From: Eubacteriaceae bacterium
GTDB taxonomy: Bacteria > Bacillota > Clostridia > Lachnospirales > Lachnospiraceae
Assembly: GCA_910574895.1 (NCBI GenBank)
Contig: CAJTDQ010000003.1
Coordinates: 234,134-298,133, forward strand
Direction of reading: 5' to 3'
DNA: 64,000 nucleotides
The position numbers and the translations under genes are program-made. Under the pieces are notes generated by a model. The model ran no database searches and had not been told where the DNA came from. It was given only the letters and a program-made list of their open reading frames with translations. Below are positions 34,496 to 43,213 of this stretch, piece by piece (positions within the stretch are counted from its first letter, which is position 1; every line of letters starts with the position of its first letter).

Positions 34496-36190
34496 ATGTA
34501 TAAAGGAATTGCAGGATCAGAAGGAATTGGAATAGGAAAAGCAGTTCTTATTGAAGAGCATGAAATCAATGTGGAAGCAAAGAAAGTCACAGATATGGAT
34601 GGGGAAATTGCAAGACTGCAGAAAGCCATTGAAAAGTTTGTGGCTGATACAACAGAAATGGCAGCAAGGATGGATGAAACAGTTGGAAAGAAAGATGCGG
34701 ACATTTTAAGAGGTCATATACAGATGCTCCAGGACCCAATGCTAGAAGAGCAGATTTCGGCATTAATGCTCAATGAAAAGATTACAGCAGAAATGGCAGT
34801 GGATCAGGTGCTGGAACAGACAGCAGAAATGTTTGCGCAGATTCCTGATGAGCTGCTTCAGCAGAGAGCCACAGATTTTAGAGATATTAAGACGAGAATG
34901 CTTAAAATTTTAATGGGAATAGAGGATGTTGATATTTCACAGGTGCCATCAGGCACAGTATTAGTGGCAAGAGATTTGACACCATCTATGACGGCAGGCA
35001 TTAATCCTGATAATATCGCAGGTATTCTTACGGAAGTAGGTGGAAGAACTTCTCATTCGGCAATTCTTGCAAGAGCAATGGAGATTCCGGCAGTTCTCAG
35101 CATTGAGAATATCTGCAGCATTGTGAAAAATGGCGATGAAGTGGTTCTGGATGGTACCAGTGGAGAGGCAGTTGTGAATCCGGATGAGGAGACAGTAACA
35201 AGATTCGAAAAAATGTATCAGGAGCATCAGAATGAAAAGGCGTTGCTGAAAGCCTATGCGGGACAGCCTAGTATGACTAAGGATGGAACGAGGGTAGAGC
35301 TGGTATGTAATATTGGAAAACCGGAAGATGCGAAGAAAGCAGTTGAATGTGATGGTGAAGGAATCGGACTTTTCAGAACAGAGTTTTTATTTATGGACAG
35401 AGACAGTATTCCAACAGAGGAAGAGCAGTTTGAGGCATACAAGACGGCTGCTGAAACAATGAAGGGAAAGCCTGTTATTATCAGAACGCTTGATATTGGC
35501 GGAGATAAAGCGATTCCATATCTTGGACTGGAGGAAGAAGAGAATCCATTCCTTGGATTTAGAGCGATTCGTTTTTGTCTGAAACGTAAAGATATTTATG
35601 AAACTCAATTAAAAGCTCTTGTAAGAGCAAGTGCTTTTGGAAAGATTAAAATCATGGTTCCACTTGTTACAGGTGTGGATGAATTACGCCAGGTAAAGGT
35701 TATGGTAGCTGATATTATGAAAGAATACGACAAAGAGGGAGTGGCATACAATAAGAACATTGAAATCGGTGTGATGATGGAAACACCGGCAGCATGCATG
35801 ATGGCAGATGCGCTTGCCAAGGAAGCGGCATTTTTCAGCATTGGAACCAATGACCTTACGGGATATACCATGGCAGTTGACAGAGGAAATGCAAAGGTTG
35901 CGTATCTGTATTCTACTTATAATCCGGCAGTGCTTCGGGCGATTAAGAGGATTATTGAATGTGGTAAAAAGGAAGGTATTATGGTTGGAATGTGTGGCGA
36001 GGCAGCGGCAGATTCTAAACTGATTCCATTACTTCTTGCTTTTGGATTGGATGAATTTAGTGTTAGTGGAACTAGTGTTTTGAAAACTAGAAAGATAATC
36101 TCTGATTGTGATGTGGAGGAGTGTAAGGCATTGGCTGATAAGGTTATGAAGTGTGTTACGGAAGAAGAGGTTTTGGAACTTTTGAAGTAG
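34496..36190 (+). CDS. ptsI: PTS Enzyme I (phosphoenolpyruvate-protein phosphotransferase)
   Basis: A 564-residue Enzyme I of normal length that autophosphorylates from PEP and phosphorylates HPr. Visible landmarks: N-terminal YKGIAGSEGIGIGKA, active-site His187 in EVGGRTSHSAILARAMEIPA, the PEP-binding domain GEGIGLFRTEFLFMDR, RTLDIGGDKAIPYL, FFSIGTNDLTGYTMAVDRGN, and the catalytic Cys in VGMCGEAAAD. AAGAGGTAAGCGGT precedes the ATG. It is 12 nt after the HPr gene. Confidence 0.95.
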   Translation: MYKGIAGSEGIGIGKAVLIEEHEINVEAKKVTDMDGEIARLQKAIEKFVADTTEMAARMDETVGKKDADILRGHIQMLQDPMLEEQISALMLNEKITAEMAVDQVLEQTAEMFAQIPDELLQQRATDFRDIKTRMLKILMGIEDVDISQVPSGTVLVARDLTPSMTAGINPDNIAGILTEVGGRTSHSAILARAMEIPAVLSIENICSIVKNGDEVVLDGTSGEAVVNPDEETVTRFEKMYQEHQNEKALLKAYAGQPSMTKDGTRVELVCNIGKPEDAKKAVECDGEGIGLFRTEFLFMDRDSIPTEEEQFEAYKTAAETMKGKPVIIRTLDIGGDKAIPYLGLEEEENPFLGFRAIRFCLKRKDIYETQLKALVRASAFGKIKIMVPLVTGVDELRQVKVMVADIMKEYDKEGVAYNKNIEIGVMMETPAACMMADALAKEAAFFSIGTNDLTGYTMAVDRGNAKVAYLYSTYNPAVLRAIKRIIECGKKEGIMVGMCGEAAADSKLIPLLLAFGLDEFSVSGTSVLKTRKIISDCDVEECKALADKVMKCVTEEEVLELLK

Positions 36191-36212
36191 TAGTAGATAG
36201 GAGGATGGACAA

Positions 36213-36872
36213 GTGGCAGTAGAAAAGTATATTGATTATATAGATGATCCCAATGATACATATGAGGAGTATTTAGAAAAGGCAAAAAAATATAATTTTA
36301 GATGTGTATTCTTTGATCATGAAGAACCGGAAACATATGAACAAGGATTAAGGATATTAAAAGGTACAGATATTATTTTAGCAGGAGCTATTGATTTTCC
36401 AGAGGGGATAATGTCTTTAGAGGAAAAGATGAAGGATTTTGAAAAAATGGCAGAGATGGGTGTGCCTGAAATTGATTATGTTTTAAATCAGAAAGCAGTG
36501 GAATCGAGAGATTTTGAAACAATAGAAAATGAAATGACAGCAATTGCAGAATTTTGCAGAAAAAATAATATAGAGGATAAAGTGATTGTTGAAATGTGCA
36601 AATTAGATGGCGATGACGAAGCAAAAAAGAAAATATGCGAAATCGCCCTGAAAGCAAAACCGGCATATCTTAAAACTTCTACAGGAAGAAGTTTTAAAGG
36701 TGCAGATATCAATGATGTAAAATTAATGAAAAGTATTTTAGGAGATGAAGTGAAAATTAAAGCTGCAGGTGGAATACATAACTATGAGGAAGCTATGATG
36801 TTTATTAACGCTGGGGCATCAGCCCTTGGTGCCAGTGCAGGTATTGCAATTGTAGAAGGCGAAGTAAAGTAG
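36213..36872 (+). CDS. DeoC-like class I aldolase
   Basis: A 219-residue TIM-barrel protein of the deoxyribose-phosphate aldolase/FbaB family. The Schiff-base Lys154 is in YLKTSTGRSF, with IKAAGGIHNYEEA as the second lysine motif and EIDYVLN for the acidic residue. It starts at GTG 36213, with AGGAGG upstream at 36200-36204; an ATG at 36205 is out of frame. Located between Enzyme I and IIA, so its substrate is probably a phosphorylated product of the imported sugar, but the reaction is not known. Confidence 0.78.
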   Translation: MAVEKYIDYIDDPNDTYEEYLEKAKKYNFRCVFFDHEEPETYEQGLRILKGTDIILAGAIDFPEGIMSLEEKMKDFEKMAEMGVPEIDYVLNQKAVESRDFETIENEMTAIAEFCRKNNIEDKVIVEMCKLDGDDEAKKKICEIALKAKPAYLKTSTGRSFKGADINDVKLMKSILGDEVKIKAAGGIHNYEEAMMFINAGASALGASAGIAIVEGEVK

Positions 36873-36890
36873 AAAGGAAAGGATAAAAGG

Positions 36891-37307
36891 ATGAGAAAAT
36901 ATATTATTGCTACACATGGATATATGGCTTATGGAATCAATACAACATTAAACATGTTAATTGGTGAACAGGAGAATCTTACAGTTGTTAATGCATATAC
37001 AGATGAATGTAAAGATCCGGTACCAGAATTTGAAAAAATAATAGAAGAAAATCCAGATGATGATATTGTGATTATGACAGATTTGTTTGGTGGAAGTGTT
37101 AATAATAATGCGATGCAAATGATTAAGAGTGAGAGAGTTCATGTGGTTACAGGAATTAATCTGGCAGTTGTTATATCAATTGTTATGTCAGATAGTAACA
37201 CATCTACAAAACAGGTGATAGAAGAAGCGATTGCAGGAGCAAAAGATATGCTCATATACTGCAATGAATTAGTTACAGATTCTAATGATGAGGATGAGAA
37301 TTTTTAG
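36891..37307 (+). CDS. PTS mannose-family IIA component
   Basis: A 138-residue IIA-Man domain. Active-site His9 is in IIATHGYMAYGI; the second block DDIVIMTDLFGGSVNNNAMQ is the standard IIA-Man loop. It takes phosphate from HPr and gives it to IIB. Free-standing rather than fused to IIB, and placed after the aldolase, away from the IIB-IIC-IID genes. AGAAAGGAAAGG precedes the ATG. Confidence 0.9.
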   Translation: MRKYIIATHGYMAYGINTTLNMLIGEQENLTVVNAYTDECKDPVPEFEKIIEENPDDDIVIMTDLFGGSVNNNAMQMIKSERVHVVTGINLAVVISIVMSDSNTSTKQVIEEAIAGAKDMLIYCNELVTDSNDEDENF

Positions 37308-37337
37308 ATAGAATCGTATACCAACATAGGAGGCGTA

Positions 37338-37997
37338 ATGATTAGAGCAGTTATATTTGATATGGATGGTGTTATTATAGACAGTGAGCCGTTATATCTG
37401 GGTTGGTTTCAAAAATTTCTTGAAGCAAATAATATTTTTGTGGAAGATGAAGAGTTTAATCGACTGGCAGGGTGTTCTGCAAAGATGGAAGAACAGCTTT
37501 TAGGAAAATGGTGGAATGAGTCAAAGAATGACCATAAGGATGAAGAGGAAGTATATGACTTGTTTGATGGCTTTTATAAAGAACATATAAAAGAAAATCC
37601 ATATTCTTATAAAGATATTAAGGATAAGGATATTGACTATGTTATGAGTACACTGAAACAAAGAGGATATAAAGTAGCTATAGCATCATCCTCTTCAATG
37701 GAAGTGATTCAATATGTTATCCATGAAATCAATATAGAAAAATATGTAGATGTAATTGTAAGTGGAGAAATGTTTCAGGAGAGCAAGCCGAATCCTGAAA
37801 TATATCATTATACATTAAGCAGACTTCAATTTGAGCCACAAGAATGTATCGCCATAGAAGATTCTACATATGGTATACAGGCAGCAAAAGGTGCAAATAT
37901 TACAACCTTTGCGAAAAAGGATGACAGATATCATTATGAGCAGAATAGAGCAGATAAAATAATTGATGATTTGTCACAAATTATTGAGCTCTTGTAA
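37338..37997 (+). CDS. HAD hydrolase, beta-phosphoglucomutase-like
   Basis: A 219-residue HAD protein with Asp8/Asp10 in FDMDGVIIDSEPLYL, an alpha-helical cap, ASSSSMEVI (motif II), KPNPEIYHYTL (motif III Lys) and IEDSTYGIQAAKGAN (motif IV). Such proteins are sugar-phosphate phosphatases or mutases. Last gene of the PTS unit, ended by a strong terminator. AGGAGGCGTA precedes the ATG. Confidence 0.85.
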   Translation: MIRAVIFDMDGVIIDSEPLYLGWFQKFLEANNIFVEDEEFNRLAGCSAKMEEQLLGKWWNESKNDHKDEEEVYDLFDGFYKEHIKENPYSYKDIKDKDIDYVMSTLKQRGYKVAIASSSSMEVIQYVIHEINIEKYVDVIVSGEMFQESKPNPEIYHYTLSRLQFEPQECIAIEDSTYGIQAAKGANITTFAKKDDRYHYEQNRADKIIDDLSQIIELL

Positions 37998-38035
37998 ATA
38001 TTAGATTTTCTCTAAAAGTATAGTAATCTACTTTT

Positions 38036-38062
38036 AGCCCTCGTCATATGACGGGGGCTTTT
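38036..38062 (+). terminator. Intrinsic terminator of the PTS operon
   Basis: AGCCCTCGTC (38036-38045), ATAT loop, GACGGGGGCT (38050-38059), then TTTT. One G-T pair; otherwise a perfect GC-rich stem. Confidence 0.9.
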
Positions 38063-38117
38063 CATAAATTGTTTTTTATAAAGCGTTACAGAAGATGAAA
38101 TTGTAGGAAAAAGCATT

Positions 38118-38146
38118 TTGAATATTATAGAAAAAAATGTTATACT
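38118..38146 (+). promoter_or_regulatory. Promoter of the GntR regulator pair
   Basis: TTGAAT (38118-38123), 17-bp spacer, TATACT (38141-38146). It lacks the ACTGG word of the other promoters of the locus. Confidence 0.65.
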
Positions 38147-38212
38147 GATTTATATATGTGATAATAAATTGGAATGAAAAAGTATTATATTTGCTTGAAA
38201 GGTTCGGAAAAT

Positions 38213-38974
38213 ATGAAGTTATTGAACAAAGATGAATTTATTGCCAATGAAATAAAATATATGTTCATTGAAAAAAAATACAAAGAGGGGGATAAGCTTC
38301 CGTCTGAAAGAGAACTTTCAGAAATATATGGGGTACAGAGAGCTACTATAAGAGAAGTATATCATATTTTAGAAGAAGAAGGTATTATCGAGATTCGTGA
38401 GAGAAGTGGAAGGTACATGGGACATACCAGAATAAAAAATAATCTTCAGGAAATTAAGTCATTTAGCGATAAGTTAAGTGACATCGGCATGGAAGTGAAA
38501 AATAAATTAATTTCTTTTGAGATTATTGAATTAGATAAGGAGTTATATAAAAAGGTAAAATTACCCATTGGTACATCGGTTTATAAGATTACAAGAGTAA
38601 GAAAAATTGTAAGAGAAGAAGAGGATTTTCCTATTGCCATAGAATACTCATATATTCCCGAGGTAATTGCAGATAAATTATTAAAATATGATTTAGAGGA
38701 AAATTCTTTGTTTGAAATATTGAAAACACAATATGGAAGAGTTCCAAAGAAAGAAGATCAAGTAATAGAAATTGTATATGCCAATGAATTTGAGTCTAAA
38801 ACATTGAAAGTAGATCAAATGACGGCGTTGATAAAAAAGCATGGAATAACTTATGATGAAGACGGAAATATATTGCAGTATCTACATTCGGTTATGAATA
38901 TGGATTGGGTAGAGTTTGAGAAAGGAAATAAAAAAATAGAAGAAAAGATAAAGGAGGCTGCCTATGGATTATAG
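38213..38974 (+). CDS. GntR family regulator with UTRA domain, 1
   Basis: A 253-residue HutC-type repressor. The winged HTH is at about residues 5-65 (KYKEGDKLPSERELSEIYGVQRATIREVYHILEEEGIIEIRERSG), followed by a UTRA ligand domain (about 85-235). I choose the ATG at 38213 over the in-frame ATG at 38174 because it gives the usual N-terminus and has AAAGG/CGGAA upstream. UTRA domains often sense phosphosugars, so a phosphorylated Amadori compound is a candidate effector. It overlaps the second regulator gene by 11 bp. Confidence 0.88.
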   Translation: MKLLNKDEFIANEIKYMFIEKKYKEGDKLPSERELSEIYGVQRATIREVYHILEEEGIIEIRERSGRYMGHTRIKNNLQEIKSFSDKLSDIGMEVKNKLISFEIIELDKELYKKVKLPIGTSVYKITRVRKIVREEEDFPIAIEYSYIPEVIADKLLKYDLEENSLFEILKTQYGRVPKKEDQVIEIVYANEFESKTLKVDQMTALIKKHGITYDEDGNILQYLHSVMNMDWVEFEKGNKKIEEKIKEAAYGL

Positions 38975-39701
38975 AATGCCACTATATATTCAATTACAAG
39001 ATATTATTATAAAGAAGATTGAAGAAAAAAAGTATCTGCCTGGTGAAGCAATCCCTAGTGAGAGAAAGATGGCGGAGACATATGGTGTCAACAGAATGAC
39101 AGTGAAAAGGGCAATCAATAAATTAGTTGAGCTTGGCTATCTTATAAGAAAACCAGGAGCAGGAACTTATGTAGCACAGAGGGACCATAAAAAGATTGAT
39201 TTGTCCTATATGAATGCGGCAACAGGAAACACTGGTGTTTCTGCTATGCTTAGAAAGTCCGGAATGAATACCAGCAGTAAGGTTTTAGGATTGGGAGAAA
39301 TAACAGAAAGTAAATATTTAAATTATAAATTGGCATTAGGAAAAGAAGAGAATGTTTATGGATTACATCGTGTGCGTTTAGCAGATGGCCAGCCATTTGC
39401 CATTGAGTATACATATGTTCCTCAAAAAGATTTTGAAGATATTGAGAATTTTGATTTTTCAAAGGTATCTTTGTATGATTATATGGACACAAAGGAACAT
39501 ATGCCGATACATTTTATACAGAATCTTGTGATTTGCGAAGCCAATGAAAAGGTAGCTGAATTGCTTGATATTGAAAGAGGGACAGCAGTATTTAAAATCG
39601 AATATCAAGGAGCGGATAAAGATTATAATGTAGTAGAATATACAAAGAGTTATATGAATCCGGCATTTGCAGAGTTTCGATTTTTAGCAGAAGAAAAATA
39701 A
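38964..39701 (+). CDS. GntR family regulator with UTRA domain, 2
   Basis: A 245-residue HutC-type regulator, coupled by an 11-bp overlap to the first. HTH at about 6-70 (YLPGEAIPSERKMAETYGVNRMTVKRAINKLVELGYL), UTRA domain at about 90-240 (QPFAIEYTYVP, AVFKIEYQGAD). AAGGAGG is upstream of the ATG. Two tandem GntR proteins may bind the shared ACTGGT-type sites in the locus, together or at different promoters. Confidence 0.9.
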   Translation: MDYRMPLYIQLQDIIIKKIEEKKYLPGEAIPSERKMAETYGVNRMTVKRAINKLVELGYLIRKPGAGTYVAQRDHKKIDLSYMNAATGNTGVSAMLRKSGMNTSSKVLGLGEITESKYLNYKLALGKEENVYGLHRVRLADGQPFAIEYTYVPQKDFEDIENFDFSKVSLYDYMDTKEHMPIHFIQNLVICEANEKVAELLDIERGTAVFKIEYQGADKDYNVVEYTKSYMNPAFAEFRFLAEEK

Positions 39702-39708
39702 AAGGTAG

Positions 39709-39772
39709 TTGAATAAAAAAGATTGCCACTGGTATTAAAATATGATAAACTGGTTCTATAAAGAACCAGTTT
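39709..39772 (+). promoter_or_regulatory. Promoter and GntR-type palindrome ahead of the DUF4867 gene
   Basis: TTGAAT (39709-39714), 18-bp spacer, TATTAA (39733-39738) preceded by CACTGG. Just downstream is a perfect 11-bp inverted repeat, AAACTGGTTCT (39747-39757) and AGAACCAGTTT (39762-39772), and another AAACTGGTTTG half-site near 39788-39798. ACTGGT/ACCAGT is the classic HutC-subfamily operator type. The palindrome could also terminate the regulator transcript. Confidence 0.65.
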
Positions 39773-39828
39773 GTTTTATATAGAAATAAACTGGTTTGTG
39801 TTAAAAAGTACGGAAAGGAATCAGAGAA

Positions 39829-40449
39829 ATGAAAATTAATCATGTAAAGGATGAAGAATTTAAAAAGTATGGAAGAATTTTAGAGAATATTAAAGTAGAA
39901 GGAATTCTTAAAGTTATGGAAAAGATACCAATACCTGAAAGTACTGTGTATGCAGCGTCTGTTTCAGAACTTGAAGATGTTGTGGAAGAGATGGAGCAGT
40001 TGAGAATAAAAGGTTATGGAGGACTACCGATTCAGATTGGATATTGTAATGGGAATAATCATAAGTTAAATGCAGTAGAGTACCATAGGTGTTCTGAAAT
40101 TAATATTGCTTCAACGGATTTGATATTAATTCTGGGATGTTTGCAGGATGTGTCAGAGGAGGGAAGTTATAATACAGCACATATGGAAGCGTTTCTTATT
40201 CCACAGGGAACGGTTGTGGAAATTTACGGAACGACATTACATTATGCACCTTGCAATGCACAGACAGATGGATTCCGATGTGTTGTGGTTCTGCCTAAGG
40301 GAACAAATGGCGCTCTTGATTTTGAACCGGTAAGAGAAGGGGAAAATGCCAGACTTCGATCTACAAACAAGTGGTCCATTGCACATCCGGATAGTGGAAA
40401 GGTTGGGTACTTTATAGGGCTTACAGGTGAAAATATTACAATAGATTAG
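39829..40449 (+). CDS. DUF4867 family protein
   Basis: A 206-residue cytosolic protein that I place in DUF4867 (YGGLPIQIGYCNGNN, AVEYHRCSEIN, FLIPQGTVVEIYGTTLHYAPC). The His/Glu-bearing beta-rich pattern suggests a cupin-like fold with a metal site. I recall members beside hexose catabolism genes, but no reaction is established. It has its own promoter with the strong palindrome, so it probably belongs to the same regulon. Confidence 0.65.
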   Translation: MKINHVKDEEFKKYGRILENIKVEGILKVMEKIPIPESTVYAASVSELEDVVEEMEQLRIKGYGGLPIQIGYCNGNNHKLNAVEYHRCSEINIASTDLILILGCLQDVSEEGSYNTAHMEAFLIPQGTVVEIYGTTLHYAPCNAQTDGFRCVVVLPKGTNGALDFEPVREGENARLRSTNKWSIAHPDSGKVGYFIGLTGENITID

Positions 40450-40459
40450 GAGAGAGTTT

Positions 40460-40831
40460 ATGATTATATGTTTTAGTTTAATTGCAATATGTTTAATAAT
40501 CAGAGTTGTTATAGGAATCTATACAAAGACCTGGTCTGTTGTATATCCACAATTATGTATTGTTCCATTTTTAGCGATGCTTGTTATGGCAATCATGTGG
40601 GGAGGAACCACAGGAATTAATGAAGCAAAGAGAATGGGAATATATGAGATAGGTCATTATTATTTGTCAGACAGAGGGGTTGTTACATCAGTGACGCAGT
40701 TTCAATATGAAACGATGTACACGATGCAAATTATCGCTTTCGCAGGTCTAATGCTAATGTGTATAATTACATTCGTTCAGTATTTGCTGAACAGGAATCA
40801 TAAAGAGGAAGAAGCTGTAGTAGAAAATTAG
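40460..40831 (+). CDS. Small membrane protein of unknown function
   Basis: A 123-residue protein with three hydrophobic segments (about 1-20, 28-48 and 88-110) and a charged tail NRNHKEEEAVVEN. The loop between segments 2 and 3 carries GGTTGINEAKRMGIYEIGHYYLSDRG. Start follows AGGAGAGTTT, 10 nt after the DUF4867 stop, so the two are co-transcribed. I recognise no family. Confidence 0.6.
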   Translation: MIICFSLIAICLIIRVVIGIYTKTWSVVYPQLCIVPFLAMLVMAIMWGGTTGINEAKRMGIYEIGHYYLSDRGVVTSVTQFQYETMYTMQIIAFAGLMLMCIITFVQYLLNRNHKEEEAVVEN

Positions 40832-40839
40832 ATAAAAAG

Positions 40840-40888
40840 ATGCTGTTGCATTAGTGATTAAAAACTTGTAAATGCAACAGCATTTTTT
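40840..40888 (+). terminator. Bidirectional terminator between convergent units
   Basis: ATGCTGTTGCATT (40840-40852) pairs perfectly with AATGCAACAGCAT (40871-40883), then TTTTTATT. Serves the plus-strand locus and the minus-strand ptb-buk unit. Confidence 0.85.
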
Positions 40889-40890
40889 AT

Positions 40891-41088
40891 TTACTGAATG
40901 ATTTCATCATCGGGTATAATGATTGCAGCAACAATATAGGCTAGAATTCCAGTACCACAGGAACAGAGGGTTAAAAACGCCCAAAGTAATCTGACAAGTG
41001 TAGAATCAATATTAAAATATACGCCGATACCACCGCAAACACCGGATAACATTTTATCCCTAGATGATTTATATAGTTTTTTGTTCAT
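40891..41088 (-). CDS. PspC domain protein
   Basis: A 65-residue PspC-domain protein: KLYKSSRDKMLSGVCGGIGVYFNIDSTLVRLLW, then a hydrophobic segment (AFLTLCSCGTGILAYIVAAIIIP). PspC proteins sit in the membrane and respond to envelope stress. AAGGAGT lies ahead of its ATG, and it starts only 9 nt after buk, so it is on the ptb-buk mRNA. Its link to butyrate formation is unclear. Confidence 0.85.
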   Translation of the reverse strand: MNKKLYKSSRDKMLSGVCGGIGVYFNIDSTLVRLLWAFLTLCSCGTGILAYIVAAIIIPDDEIIQ

Positions 41089-41097
41089 AAATACTCC

Positions 41098-42162
41098 TTA
41101 GTATTTCATAGCTTCTTCTTCACCACTCATAACCCTGATAGCGCCCTGGGCAAGAGCAAGTAATTCATCTTCTCCAGGATATACAGTGACAGGAGCAATC
41201 CATTCTACAGCTTCTTTCATTGTGTCCTGAGTAATTGCATTGTAAGCAATACCACCTGTTAAAATAATCTGGTCAACTTTGCCACCAAGTACAACTGCCA
41301 TAGCGCCGATTTCTTTTACTAACTGATAGTGGAAAGCATCCATTACTAATTTGGCATTTGCATCAGTTTCAGCCATCTTTACAAGATCTCTCATATCGTT
41401 GGTTCCAACATAGGCATTGAATCCGCCATTGCCATTAATCATTTTTCCAATTTCTGCCTGCGTGTATTTACCGCTAAAGCAAAGTTTCATAAGTGCGCCT
41501 GATGGAAGACCGCCAGCTCTTTCCGGAGAGAAAGGACCATCGCCATCTAATGCATTTGCAACATCTATAACTTTTCCATTTTTATGTGCACTAACAGAAA
41601 CACCGCCACCCATATGAACAACAATCAGGTTAAGGTCTTCATAGGCTTTTCCTGTTTCTTTTGCATATCTCTTTGCAACAGCTTTTTGATTTAAAGCATG
41701 GAAGATAGAGATACGTGGCATTTCAGGATGACCTGATAATCTTGCAACATCCTGTAATTCATCAACAACTACCGGATCAACAATATATGATGGGACATTA
41801 ATTTCTGATGCGATTTCTTTTGCAAGAATACCACCAAGATTTGAAGCATGCTGTCCCTGCTTGCCAATTTTTAAATCTTCTAATAATTCCGGTGTTGTTT
41901 CATAAGTACCACCCGGAATTGGTTTTAATAAACCACCACGGCCGACAACAACGTCAATATCATTCAAGTCAACGCCTTTTTCTTTTAGAACGCTGATAAT
42001 AACATCTTTTCGGAAATCTTTCTGATCGTAAATTGTAGCATATTGTGCAATTTCCTCTGTTGAATGTCTTAATGTTTCTTCCATAACCTGTGTTTCATCT
42101 TCATATACACCAATCTTTGTAGAAGTAGAACCAGGGTTAATAATTAAAATTTTATATGCCAT
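41098..42162 (-). CDS. buk: Butyrate kinase
   Basis: Converts butyryl phosphate and ADP to butyrate and ATP, the energy-yielding last step. The 354-residue protein is of the acetate/butyrate kinase family: [19 protein letters not shown] at the N-terminus, [37 protein letters not shown], the [14 protein letters not shown] block and LTGGIAYN near the C-terminus. AAAGGAG lies upstream of the ATG. It follows ptb by 50 nt. Branched-chain acids are possible alternative substrates. Confidence 0.95.
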   Translation of the reverse strand: MAYKILIINPGSTSTKIGVYEDETQVMEETLRHSTEEIAQYATIYDQKDFRKDVIISVLKEKGVDLNDIDVVVGRGGLLKPIPGGTYETTPELLEDLKIGKQGQHASNLGGILAKEIASEINVPSYIVDPVVVDELQDVARLSGHPEMPRISIFHALNQKAVAKRYAKETGKAYEDLNLIVVHMGGGVSVSAHKNGKVIDVANALDGDGPFSPERAGGLPSGALMKLCFSGKYTQAEIGKMINGNGGFNAYVGTNDMRDLVKMAETDANAKLVMDAFHYQLVKEIGAMAVVLGGKVDQIILTGGIAYNAITQDTMKEAVEWIAPVTVYPGEDELLALAQGAIRVMSGEEEAMKY

Positions 42163-42212
42163 TTTAAATCTCCTTTATATTAATTACTGTTTAATAAACT
42201 GTTTGAGGATGT

Positions 42213-43124
42213 TTATTTCAGCTTTTCAGCAACGATAGCAGCAAGAGCAATAGAATTTACTTTTACTTCAAATTCATCAGAACGTGATGTAAGGATAACA
42301 GGAGCACTTGTACCTGTTAAAATATTACCGTTTTTGCAATCCGCTGTATGAACTAAACATTTGTATGTAATGTTACCTGCATGAATATCAGGGAATAATA
42401 ATACATCAGCATTTCCAACGATTTTTCTGTCAGTAGTTCCTTTATGGAAAGCAGCCTGTGAATCAATTGCTAAATCTAATGAAAGTGGTCCGTCAATAAT
42501 ACAGCCTTCAATTTCTCCGGCTTCATTCATTTTTGTAAGAGCTTCAGCATCTACTGTACAAGGCATCTTTGGATTGACAACTTCAACAGCAGCAAGTGGA
42601 GCAACTTTAGGACACTCAACACCACATGCATGAGCAATTTCTACAGTATTTCTGATAATGTTTGCCTTTGTGTCAAGATCCGGATAAGGGACGAAAGCAA
42701 CATCTGATAAGAATAGAAGATGATCAATGCCCTTAACTTCAAACACACATACATGAGACAAAGTCTTATCTGTTCTAAGACCAACTTCTTTATCTAAAAC
42801 GCTTCTAAGGAAAGATTTTGTATCAATCAGACCTTTCATATACATATCAGCTTCACCATCGTGAACCAGTTTGACAGCTGTTCTGGCAGCTTCGATTGTA
42901 TCTTCTACATTAATAATTTTGTAAGTGCTTAAGTCCATTTTTATAACACTTGCAATGGTTCTGATTTTGGATTCATCACCAACTAATATTGCATCTGCAA
43001 TTCCTCTGTCTTTTGCAGCTTTTACAGCTTCCAATACAGCATCATCCTGAGCACACGCTACAGCAACGGTTTTCTTTGGACATTCTGCAACCTGCGCAAG
43101 TAAATCATCAAAACTTTTACTCAT
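42213..43124 (-). CDS. ptb: Phosphate butyryltransferase
   Basis: Converts butyryl-CoA and phosphate to butyryl phosphate. I start it at the ATG at 43124 (MSKSFDDLL), preceded by AGAGG, giving 303 residues as usual; the frame remains open to 43223 but lacks a ribosome site there. Family blocks are ADMYMKGLIDTKSFLRSVL, FVPYPDLDTKANIIRNTVE and AFHKGTTDRKIVGNADVLLFPDIHAGN. Together with buk and the operon at 2019-8103 it gives the full route from acetyl-CoA to butyrate in this window. Confidence 0.95.
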   Translation of the reverse strand: MSKSFDDLLAQVAECPKKTVAVACAQDDAVLEAVKAAKDRGIADAILVGDESKIRTIASVIKMDLSTYKIINVEDTIEAARTAVKLVHDGEADMYMKGLIDTKSFLRSVLDKEVGLRTDKTLSHVCVFEVKGIDHLLFLSDVAFVPYPDLDTKANIIRNTVEIAHACGVECPKVAPLAAVEVVNPKMPCTVDAEALTKMNEAGEIEGCIIDGPLSLDLAIDSQAAFHKGTTDRKIVGNADVLLFPDIHAGNITYKCLVHTADCKNGNILTGTSAPVILTSRSDEFEVKVNSIALAAIVAEKLK

Positions 43125-43161
43125 TTTCGTATACCTCTTTTTATTTATTTCTGCAAGCAAG

Positions 43162-43197
43162 AAGTCAAGTAAATATGTTTGTACATTTATTTGACTT
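43162..43197 (-). promoter_or_regulatory. Inverted repeat in the ptb leader
   Basis: On the plus strand AAGTCAAGTAAAT (43162-43174) and ATTTATTTGACTT (43185-43197) form 13-bp arms with one mismatch and a 10-nt loop. It falls about 10-45 nt after the predicted start site, so it is an operator or a leader hairpin. Confidence 0.5.
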
Positions 43198-43213
43198 TTG
43201 TAAACCATCTTAA

